In this document: in pieces, positions 1-11,100 of the stretch
Numbering within the stretch: the stretch's first letter is position 1
How the letters are laid out: each line of letters opens with the position of its first letter
NCBI GenBank assembly: GCA_905221605.1
Contig: CAJNDS010002080.1
Location: 124,001-188,000 of the forward strand
DNA: 64,000 bases
Source of the DNA: Symbiodinium natans
Taxonomy: Eukaryota; Sar; Dinophyceae; Suessiales; Symbiodiniaceae
Direction of reading: 5' to 3'
Notes under the pieces: model-generated
The model's database searches: none
The model's input: only the letters and a program-made list of their open reading frames with translations
What the model was told of the DNA's origin: nothing
Position numbers and translations under genes: made by a program

Positions 1-2
1 CT

Positions 3-72
3 TCAGGGATTGACAAATTGAGTCATCTCCGCACGCACGTCGTCGGTTACGCTGCCAAGTGCTACTGCGTGT
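3..72 (-). CDS. Possible terminal exon (stop at 3-5)
   Basis: A minus-strand frame after an AG at 73-74 reads HAVALGSVTDDVRAEMTQFV then NP and a TGA stop. It is downstream of the EF-hand exons and could be their last exon. The plus strand is also open (KLSHLRTHVVGYAAKCYC), so the strand is not certain. Confidence 0.3.
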
Positions 73-230
73 CTCAGCCCTTAACCCCAAAAAAAACCTT
101 CAGGCCCTTTTCTGCCCTTTTCTCCCAGTGTTCAGAGGAACAGCTTCAAAGTTTCGGAAGACAAGAAGGTGAGCTTACACCCTGCTTGGCTTGAGGAGGC
201 TTTGGGGTTTCGGGTTTTGGGTGCTTAGGG

Positions 231-336
231 ACCCAGATCTTCCAAAACCCCTTAATTAAGGAATTGACCCTAATTTATACTAAGGATCCCTATGAATTAG
301 GGTACATTAAGGAAGGGGTTTTGGAAGATCTGGGGA
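231..336 (+). mobile_element. F-family MITE (CCCAGATCTTCCAAAACCCC)
   Basis: Ends CCCAGATCTTCCAAAACCCC and GGGGTTTTGGAAGATCTGGG are perfect inverted copies. Others lie at about 58028-58158, 60381-60508 and a half copy at 60095-60142. Confidence 0.85.
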
Positions 337-581
337 GTTTAGGGCTTATCAGGGTAGGCTTGGCGCCAGTGCGTGGGGTCCTGGCGCCAGTCGCGGCCCT
401 CCTGTCAAGTGCTTAGGGTTTAGGGTTTAGGGTTTAGGGTTTAGGGTTTAGGGTTTAGGGTTTAGGGTTTAAACCCTCATAGGGATTCAAGGGCTGCCCG
501 GTCCTGTAGGCTTTATCGGGCTTACAGGAGAACGCGTGTAGGGTTTCGGGCGTATGAGCGTTTAAGGGTTTAGGGTGTTGG

Positions 582-671
582 CCCAAAGGCTCCAATGTAG
601 TTCCTTTTTGGGTTGGTTATAGGGGATTCTAGTATACTACTCCAAAAAGGTACTACATAGGAGCCTTTGGG
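582..671 (+). mobile_element. CCCAAAGG MITE, copy 1
   Basis: A near-palindromic element of about 90 bp. It opens CCCAAAGGCTCCAATGTAG and ends ACTACATAGGAGCCTTTGG. Both halves share CCTTTTTGGG. No TA target duplication remains at this copy. Confidence 0.8.
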
Positions 672-1003
672 GGGGTTTTAGGGTTTAGGGCTTCGGTCTG
701 CTTTGCCGTGACAGCAACTAAACTCTAAACTCACTTCGAACTTCCTCGAAGGCAGTCCGGGCGGCAAGGAAGAAGGTTGATTTAGGGTTGAAGGTAACCC
801 TAAACCCTAAACCGACGAAGGTTGATTTAGGATTTAAGGTAGGGGATGCCTGAGAACAGCGAACCCACCCACCCCGAAAATGTTTAAGTTCGAAAGACGA
901 GAGCCCAACAACCCTCGGCAAAACCTCAACACTCTCAAAAGCATAGCCCTAAACCCTGATCCCTGAGCCGCCCCCTAACCCTAAACCCTAAACCCCAAAC
1001 CCC

Positions 1004-1200
1004 AAAACCCTATAAACCCTATAAACCCTATAAACCCCATAAACCCCATAATCCCCATAAACCCTATAAACCCTATAAACCCCATAAACCCCATCCTATA
1101 AACCCTATAAACCCTATAAACCCGATAAACCCTATAAACCCTATAAACCCTGTAAACCCTGTAAACCCTACAAACCCTATAAACCCTGAACAAACCCTAT
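1004..1200 (+). repeat. Variant telomere-like array (CCCTATAAA)n
   Basis: A 9-bp unit with TA inserted in the heptamer. The same variant occurs at 2588-2648, where it runs straight into canonical CCCTAAA, and at about 26967-27155. Confidence 0.9.
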
Positions 1201-2111
1201 AAACCCTCCACGGCCTGAACTGATGGCCGACTGGTGGCGGGTGGCAACGCCTCGGCCCTGTGTGCAACACCGCTAGTCGCTTTGGGGATTGGGGTTTAGG
1301 CTGTAGGGCTTAGGGGCAGTGGTTTAGGTCTTAGGGTTCTGACAAGGGATTAGGGTTTAGGCTTTAGGGCTTGGGTTTAGCGTTTAGGGTATAAGTTAAG
1401 GAGTGAGAGCTTGGGGGGGTTAATGGGGTTTGGGGTTTAGGGGTGGCTTTGCAGGGCTTGCTTCGAATAAGTTAAGAGGTTTAGGGCAAGTCAAGGGGGT
1501 TCAGGGTAAGTTGTGCCTTGTTAGGGTCAGCCTCTTGTTCATGAGATTGGTGTGCCCAATACGACTGAACATCACCCTAAACCCTAAACCCTGCAAACCC
1601 TGCAAACCCTATTAAACCCCAAACCCGATTAAGACCTCAAACCCTAAACCCTAGGTGGTGGGATGCATGAGCTTTGGCAGCCTTCGCGGCCAAAAAAGCC
1701 CCGAAGCTGCCACAAGTCCTTTGGCCCCTGAGGCCAAACCCTAATCCGAGCACCTGTTTAATTAAACCCCCCATATTTAAAGAAATATTTTTTCTCCGGA
1801 AGCCCGCCGGAAGACTACTTTCCATTGCGGTGGATTTCGTATGGCCATAACCCCCCACATTTAAAGAAATTTTTTGGGGGGGGTTCAAAAATCTGTCGGC
1901 AGGCTTCTTGTTTTGCTTGCGGAGATGCGGAGCTACAGCACCTCAGGGATCTGCAGCCGATTGTTTTTAATAGAGAATCAATGCAGGGCCATGGTCCAAT
2001 TATTGCGGAACCCTGCCTTCCTTATTTTGGGGGGGGGGGGGGACCCCTCCCAATTAAACAGGTGCTCGGATTAAACCCTAAACCCTAAACCCTAAACCCT
2101 AAACCCTAAAC

Positions 2112-5100
2112 CCTTTGCAGGGCCTCTTCATGAAAGCAAGGAATCGCTTCAGCGGGACCCGCATCTCCGAGTCTTCATCCATGGCCTCTGACATTTTGGG
2201 ATTGGGGGTTTAGGGTTTAGGGTTTAGGGTTTAGGGTTTAGGGTTTAGGGTTTAGGGTTTAGGGTTTAGGGTTTAGGGTTTAGGGTTTAGGGCTTAGGGT
2301 TGCTGAAATCTGGGAGGTGATGGATGGCTTAGTGAAGGGAGTGAACTGCCTCCGTGGTTTAGGTTTTTAGAGGGCTTGGGGTTTGGAGGGCTCAGGGCTT
2401 AAGGTTGAGGGTTGCGCGGTTTAGGGTTTAGGGTTTAGGGTTTAGGGTTTAGGGGTTTAGGGTTAGGGTTAGGGTTTAACCAGAAGTCATGAGTTCCCCT
2501 CATTGAGTTGAAGCAGTGCTGGCGTGGGTGAAGCTGAGCAACTCGACCTGAGGGTGGTTAAACCCTAAACCCCAAGCCCTAAACCCTGTAAACCCTATAA
2601 ACCCTATAAACCCTATAAACCCTATAAACCCTATAAACCCTATAAACCCTAAACCCTAAACCCTAAACCCTAAACCCTAAACCCTAAACCCTAAACCCTA
2701 AACCCTGAACCCTCGAAACGCCCCACGTCAGCCCTCCCCAGGTCTCCGCCTTCCAGAGCTGAAAGAGCGCCTCGTCCGAGAGCTCCTCGCGGCCAGGGGT
2801 GTCTCGGGTTTCGACTACTTGCTTAAGGACCCCCCCCGCCCCCCTCTTAGGGTTTAGGGTTTAGGGTTTAGGGTTTAGGGTTTAGGGTTTAGGGTTTAGG
2901 GTTTAGGGTTTAGGGTTTAGGGTTTAACTAAAAAAAGTGGTGAAAGATTCTTCCTGATAAGGGCAACATAGGGATTATGATTCTTCTCCTTGGTGGCTCT
3001 TAATTGAGCAAATGGTGGGTTTAGGGTTTTTACAATTTAGGGTTTCAGGGATTTGGGTGGTTTAAGGTTGTAGAGTTTGGGGTTTAAGGTGTTAGAGATA
3101 TAGGGTTTCAGGGTTTTGGGGGGTCTAAGGTTTTAGAGACTAGGATTTAAGGTGTTAGGGCTTAGGGTTTTACAGATAAGGGTGTCACGGTTTTGGGGTT
3201 TAAGGTTTCAGGTTTGGGGTTTGAAGTGCAAGAGTTTTAGGGCTTGAGGATTTTGGGGTTTTGGGTTGACAGGGCTTGTGTAGGGTTTCGGATTTAGGGC
3301 TGGCATGGGTAGGGAGTAGCGTTGTTGTTGTAGGCCTTGCGCTTGAACGTGTTTGTGGAAGTCTTTGGGCTTAGGGTTTAGGGTTGGGTTCCAGGGTTTC
3401 CTGGTTCAAGAGGTTCCATGGGCCTTGGGGGCTTTAGGGTTTAGGGTTTAGGCAGGGCAATGAGGGTTAGGGACTAGGGCTTTGAGGTCTACTGGGTGGA
3501 TAGAACTGGCCCTTCGGCTCAACGACATCCAACAGCCCTTTGTACATACAGAAGTAATGACTAAAGTTATTTATACATGTAGATGTATTCACGAATTTAC
3601 ATGTATATATATATATGTATGTATAGTCCCCCCCCAATGGTGTATGTATGTAAACATATATATATATATATATACACACACTAAAGACCTTAACATGCGA
3701 GTCTTTCAAGCCTAAAGTGGAGGTGTTTGGACGAAACGGCTTTAAAGACAGGTTTGGGAACTCCTAAAGTCTAAGCACCACACTCCAAACCTGGAACCCT
3801 GAACCCTGAAGCCTGTACAATAAACTCTACAGTAACCCTAAACCCAAAACCCTAACCCCTAAACCCAAAACCCCAAACCTATACCCAAAACGCAAAACCC
3901 AAAACCCTCAACCCCAAACCCCAAACCCTACGTGCTGCGCCTGTGCCGAGAGCCTGAAGCCGTAGAATCCCCCACGCACCGCGCGCTTCAGGTCGTCCAG
4001 CGTGATGTAGCCTACTCAAGGGACTACCCAAGTTTTTGGGTTTAGGGTTTAGGGTTCAGGTTTAGGGTTTAGGGTTTGGAGTCTAGAGTTTAGAGTTTAG
4101 GGTTTAGGGTGTAGGGTTTAGGGTTTAGGGTGACCCAGGAGTAAACATCATTTTTGTTTGAAGGGGCTTATAAGGGAACCTAAACCCTAAAAACAGGGAA
4201 TAAGGGCCGACTCTAGGACTAAGGAGTAGAGAGCACCCGTAGAAAATATCTAGGTTTGCCTCTGCTTGGTAGCGAGACCACATTGCAACAAGGACACCCT
4301 GTTTGGGGTTCGTGACGTAAGGGCAACGCGGAAGCCCCAAACGCGAAAACCACGTGAACCCGTAAAAAACCCCACAAATTCTATAAACCTATAAACCCAA
4401 AACAACAATAAGCCCTGTAAACCCCACAGCCCACAAACCTTCTGAACCTTCTGAGCTCTCAATTTGGGGCAAAAGGGTACCCCTGGGCCCCAAAGCCTAT
4501 TCGAGTAGCTTTTGATGGAACTCCGGTAGAGCCTACTGTGCTTTGCGAGCAAAGATGTGTTAGGGTTTAGTGTTTTGGGTTAGGGTTTGGGGATGGAGTG
4601 TAGGGGGTTTTAGGGTTTGGGGTTTAGGGTAAGGTTTAGGGCTTAGGGTGAAGTGTAGGGTTTGGAGCTTCGGGGTTAGGTGGCTCGGCGTTCCGTGGCA
4701 ATTGCTTCACGCGCACTGCACTGGCTGTTGGAGCCGCTACCTGCCCGCCCCAAGAGACCTTGAAACGAACGGTGCATCGCGCTGCTTGAGCACCAGACTG
4801 TCCCTTTGCCGCGATGTGACAGTCGGACAGTTTTCCAAGGCCATCTCAGCCGGCGCTACAATCAGCATGGTCGGGGATCCGAGCACATGCGCCCGAGATG
4901 TGCTGCTCGGTCCTTGCTGACGTCCGAGGGACAATGCACGTCGTGTCACTTCCAGCAGCACCCAAGGCATGTAAGTCATACAGAGTCACCTCAGATCCTC
5001 ACAGCGCCGTGCTCTGGTAGTGGCGAACGCATGTCACCGGCTACTGCATGCCGAGTAATGCACAAGCCGCCTTCTCCCAAAACATGCAAGTTGCCCCGGG

Positions 5101-8100
5101 CTCGCTGACCTTCCTCGCCGTCATGTAAGTCGCCGTAGAACCCCCAAACCCTAACCCCCAAACCTTACACCCCAAACCCGAAATCCTATCTCGAAACCTG
5201 TAACCCCTAGGCTAGCCCGATATAACCAGGAGCAGCGTGCACCCTAAATCCTAAACCCTATACACCAAAGCCCTAACAGCCAGCGCCTCTCTTCTGCGTG
5301 TCGATCTGCAAGAAGATCTTGTACCTAGGCGACGGCCCGTATGGCTTCTAGGGGTTTCGGGGAAGTTAGGGTTTAGGGTTTAGTTTGGGGTTTAGGGTTT
5401 AGGGTTTAGGGTTTAGGGTTTAGGGTTTAGGGTTTAGGGTTTAGGGTTTAGGGTTTAGGGTTTAGGGTTTAGGGTTTAGTTTGGGGTTTAGGGTTTAGGG
5501 TTTAGAGTTTAGGGTTTAAGGGTTTAAAGTTTAGGCGTCTAAGGATTTAGAGGTTTCGATGGCTGCAGGGCTTTACGGGCTTAGGGCTTGCTTAGGCGCA
5601 GCCAACTCGCGCCAGGGTTTCGACCCTGAATAAGGCGCCTGGGCCCCTAGAACCCCTACATCCTAAACCCGAAACCTCAGAGCCCCGAGCCTTCAACCCT
5701 GAACCCCGAACCCGCTCTACAGCCCTAAAGCCCTGAACCCTAAAGCCCTGAATCCGAAAGCCAAGAACTCAAAGGGGGGAACCAATTGCCAGCCGCCCTA
5801 AACCCTGCATCCCTAAACCCTAAACCCTAAACCCCAAGCCCTAAGCCCACGAACTCTAAGGGGGGAGCCAATTGCCAGCCGCTTGGTGCCATGTGGCGCC
5901 AGCCTCGCAATCGGGGTAAGAGGGTGTGGGGTATATAGACTCCTAACCCTAAACCCTAAACCCTTAAGACTCCAAGGACTCTTGTTTTAGGGCTGTTTTT
6001 TTCCAAAGGTCTTATTGTAGAAGGTTGTAGCGCCATTTTGAACCTGAGGGCTTTGGGTCCGTTTAATGGCAAAGACCTTGATGCAGAGAACTGTACCTCT
6101 CGGAGTTTCGGGGTACGCAGAGGGTTGAGTTAGGGTTAAGGGTGTAGGGTTCAACCCTAAACCCTAAACCCTAAACCCTAAAGCCTACACACTCTAGTGG
6201 CTTAGGGTTCAAAAGCGTTGGCTTAGTGTATTGGGGCATGGGGCTGACAGGCGGCCGTCTTCCTTCGCTCAACTAAGCCTCGCTCGCAATGGCCTAGACA
6301 TCCCTGGGAACCAACCTACTACTACCAACTAGAACCATGCGAATCAGGAAAGCCTAAACCCTAAACCCTAAACCCTAAACCCTAAACCCTAAACCCTAAA
6401 CCCTAAACCCTAAACCCTAAACCCTAAACCCTAAACCCTAAACCCTAAACCCTCAACCCCAACAACTGGAAGACTCCAAAAGCGCAGACGTAAACGCGAT
6501 ATGGATAAGAAAGCAGCTTGAGCAATATGGCCTTTAGGTTCGTTTGGTCGTCTGTTAAAGCCCTAAACCCTGAACCCTATAAACGTGAAGGCGGCAAACT
6601 CTGACAGGGCCAACATTGGACTTCCTCAGTCTGGGTCCCGAGACCAAAACGCCAACCTCCTTGACTTCATTTGCTCCCCTAAATCCCTAAACGCTAATCT
6701 TCGGGTTTAGGATCCCCTAAACCCTAAAGCCTCAACCCTAAACCCTAAACGCTAATCTTCGGGTTTAGGATTTTAGGGTGCTCAACGGTCAAGTAAGGCT
6801 TTCGGGCTCAGGGTGATGAAATTTGCCATCAGGGTCCTTTCTTGCGGCTGAGGACTTCTCTAAGCCCAGGGTTTAGGGTTTAGGGTTTAGGGCCCGCGGC
6901 TTTCTTTTGGAAAGAAGGCCGGGCCTCGTGGAGCTTCCGAACTGCCTCGCCCACTTCCTCCTGCAGGTGTTTTGGAGCTCAGGGGTGCCCCAAGTTTAGG
7001 ATTTTAGGGTTTAGGGTTTGAGTTTAGGGTTTAAGTTTAAGACTAAGGTTTTGGGGTTTAGGGTTTGGGGCTTTGGGGGTTTGGGGTTTGGGGTTTAGGG
7101 TTTGGGGTATCATAGGATCCATGATTTAGAAACCAACCATGTGCTTTTCAGGGACCCAGGGATGATACCAAGGGACCCCTAAACTAGTACTTTCATAGAC
7201 TCGAAGCCGAAACCCTAAACCCTAAACCCTAAACCCTAAACCCTAAACCCTAAACCCTAAACCCTAAACCCTAAACCCTAAACCCCCAGCCCCCGAAGCC
7301 GCCAAATCCGTGCAGAGACACCTAGGAGCTTTCAGGCCAGGCATTTGGGGTTCAGGCACTTGGGGTTTAAGTGCTTGAGGGTTTAGGGCTTAGGGTTTAG
7401 GGTTTAGGGTTTTAAAGTGAATGGCTTGGGATTTAAGGGTTTTAGGGTTTAGGGCTTCGGGTTTAGGGCTTTAAAAGCTAAAGGGTTTAGGGTTTCCCAG
7501 ACGCATTGGGAGGGGAGCTGCACCGTGGAGCCCTTCCAATTAAGCGTACCTCGAACTACTGTTGGGAGATGTAGGGTTTGGGGTGTAGGTCTAGGGTTGG
7601 GGTGTAAGAAGCCTTACGGGGAAAGTACTTTCCATATGCCTGGGAAGAGGATTCGGCCATTCGGCACATGTCTAGAAAACTCCTGCACTGCACAGAATCA
7701 GTGCACACACCCCAAGGAAAACCAACAACAATCAATCCCGAAACCCTAAACCCTAAAACCCTAAAACCCTAAAACCCCAAAACCCCAAAACCCCAACACC
7801 CCAAAACCCTAAAACCCTAACACCCTAAAACCCTAAAACCGTACACCCTACACCCTAAAGCCTCAAACCGCGAAGCCCCAAACATGAAACCCTGAAACCC
7901 TGGACCTTAAAATCCTGAGCCCTAGAGGTTTAGGGTTTAGGGTTTAGGGTTTAGGGTCTTAGAACCCTGCACCGTACAATTCCACAAACCCGACAAGATC
8001 CCTAGAACCGTAAACCCCTAAGCCCCCCAAAACCCCGAAACCCTAAAGCCTTTAACCCTTACACCCGTACCCCCTTACACCCTTACACCCTTAAACCCTG

Positions 8101-11100
8101 AAACTCTGAAACCCCTCAACCCTGAAACCCAAAAACCCTTGAACCCTTAAACCCTTAAACCCTAAACCCTAAAACCCTGAACCCTAAACCCCTCAACCCC
8201 CGATGCCCCGCCCGTGCGCCTCGCCCCCTGCGGGCCAGGATTGAAGGTCGACGCGGTAGAGGAACTGGACCACCTCTCAAGGCGACTCTTCTTGTTTAGG
8301 GTCTAGGGTTTAGGGTTTAGAGTTTAGGGTTTAGGGTTTAGGGTTTGGGGTTTAGTGGTTTCGGACGGAGTGTTTTGGGCTCAGGGTCTTGCTATTAAAC
8401 CCTTTGAAAATTATGTATGAATTGGTTCCCTAAGAAGGAAAGAAGAGAAATCAATACATATCCCAAAGCACAAACCCAGTTGTGGTTTCGGAGGGTTCAG
8501 GGTTTTGGGGCTTCAGGGTTTTTTGGGGTGGGCTTAGGGTTCGGGGGATAGGGCGAGAGGGTTTAGGCATTGAGGCTTTTAGGGTTTCTGGAGGGTGTAG
8601 GGTTTTAGGGCTTAGGGTGTATGGCATAAGAGTGCAAGCTTCAGGGTTTTCACCCTAAACCCCAAGGGGGTAGGCTTTCAGGGTTCTTGAGCTTCCGGGT
8701 TGAGGGTTTAGGGTTGGGGTCTGGGGTTCGAGGTTTAGGGTTTAGGGTTTAGGGTTTTAGGGTTTAGGGTTAGGGTTTAGGGTTTTAGGGTTTAGGGTTT
8801 AGGGTTTAGGGTTTAGGGTTTAGGGCAGCCCTGAACCGTGAAACCCTGCACCTCTTCTACGCTAACTTCGCCGCTGTGGTCAGAGTCCAGCTGCCGCCAC
8901 AGCACAAGGAGCCTCGGCCATGGATGTGGGGGTGTCACAAGGGTCAAGACTGGGGTTTAGGGTTTAGGGTTTAGGGTTTAGGGTTTAGGGTTTAGGGCAG
9001 CCTACATAAAGAGCGCCTAAACCTTCCGCCGCAGAGGCACAAAGCAGTCATCAACAACTAGAGACATGCCTATCGAAGGCTTTACCCAAAGGCTCCTATG
9101 TAGTACCTTTTTGGGGTAGTATACTAGAATCCCCTATAACCAACCCAAAAAGGAACTACATTGGATCCTTTGGGTAGTATTTTTAAGGTTCAAGTAAACG
9201 GGCCTGGACTTTGGCCTTCGGGTTCAGGGATGAGGCAGTTGACGCTGTCCCTCCCACGCACGCACGCCAAGCCCCGAAGGTGATGAGGGTCCTCAAGTTG
9301 TGGAAAGGCCCTGGCAGACTCCAAACCCAAGTTTTATGGTTTAGGGTTTAGGGTGACCCAAGAGGAACCTAGAAAAAAAAAAGGTGCCCTTTTTGGTTTC
9401 AAGGGGCTTACAAGGGAACCTAAACCCTAAAGAAACGGAATAAGGGCCTTCTCTGGGTCCTCAGACTCCCTCAGCGCATCTCTGAAACCCTAAAACCCGA
9501 AAGCTCTAATTGGGTTTAGGGTTTTGGGTGAAACTTTTGCGTTTCTGACGGTTAGTTTCCTGTTGGCGTACGAACGTCTTGGAGTGCGGGGTAAGTGGGT
9601 GATATCTCTCCTTTGGAATCTTTAAGTTCTGACTGTTCGTCTCCGGCTAGTACGAAGTGAGTGGAACTTGTTGATTCTACGCTCTAAACCCTAGACCATT
9701 ATGTAATTGCAGTAGCTCGGAGTTGTGTTGCCAGAGCCTTTCACGGAAGCCACCTGCGCATTACCACCTGAAGCTGCCATTCTCGCTGAAGCATGCGAGG
9801 GCTGTTGGACGAGAAGGATCCCGTTTGCAAGGAAATATGCTGTACAGCACGTCTAAACGGGGACGCAAGTTAGAACAGCCCCCAGATCAGGAAGATGCAG
9901 AGCATCAGGATTGGAGCAGCCACCTTGAACATAAAGGAAGCTGCCAGATGAGCAAGCTGGATGCAAGATGCCTTAGTCTTCAGCTTCCGGGATGTGTTCG
10001 TATTCATGGGCCGGCGCCGAAACCGGTAGACCTCCCAAACCACCGCTGCACATGAGACGGCCGTTGCAAGGCTGCCAAGCAAAGCGGGCAAGAGGCGCCT
10101 GGTCCACTCAACGGCAGGGTCTTCAAACTTCACACAGCTGGCGCTACTGCACCCTTCGTCGCACAGCGAGCATGTGTATGAGAACGGCCATGGCCCCTCC
10201 AAGGACACCCCCTTCGCTGCAAGCCAGCAGTTGGAGGGACCCATGGGATGCTCAGAATCAATGGTTCCAGCAGACTCCGCGCATCCACAGTCGCCGTGGG
10301 CAGGACAATATTGACCAATCTCCGCCTGCCTGTCCCTGTCTCGGCTCAAGATGCCCCGGAGACTCAACGTGCCCTGTGAGGTCTGCGCCTCGACACGGTA
10401 GGCCCACTGGTCCAGGCAACTGCAGCCGGACCGTCCGCTGCACTTCTTTCCCTCGGGTGTGGAACGGCAATTCGTTCCTCCGGCACAGGAAATGGTCGAC
10501 GCCATGAAGGTGGAGTTCACGACGATGCACTCTGTGACTCCAAAGTGCACGAAGTCATCGCTTGGGGAGCGCGACAACACCGCACGCAGCCATATGATGT
10601 AGAGCACGCAGAAGGAGCAGCAGACGACGACGGCAAGCAGCAAGGCCAAAGGAGGCCAGCGCCGAGCCTGCGGCTGTTCGGCAGGTGGCTCATACACGGC
10701 AGAATCCGCTGGCTGTCGCGAACTCTCACTCTCTGTCATACTTGAGGCTGGAAAGCTGCTTCGCCACTGCGATTTCCTCACCTGTTGAAAGCATAATTCG
10801 CCGGGCTTTGGATTTGATTACACGGACCTTGAGAGCAAACTGGCATAATTTCCACTACTCAATTTACTGCTGTTTCTGCTGCTTTTGCTACTGGTGCTGG
10901 TACTGGTACTGGTACCAGTACTAGCTGTACTAGTACTAGCACTAGCACTAGCACTAGCACTAGCACTAGCACTAGCACCGAAACCCTAAACCCTAAGCAT
11001 CAACACGCCAGGGCGGACGACGAAGATGGACTATGAAGGAGAGACCCAGGCCTGGAAAGGGTCCTAAACAGGTTTAGGGTTTAGGGTTTAGGGTTTAGGG

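Noticed and set aside
483-535. Collagen-like GLPGPVGFIGLTGER on the plus strand
   Set aside because: Only five triplets, next to a telomeric array. The minus strand of the same island is equally open (KPDKAYRTGQPL), so the Gly-X-Y pattern is probably chance.
981-1270. RVYRVYRV and GFIGFIGF frames
   Set aside because: Translation of the CCCTATAAA array.
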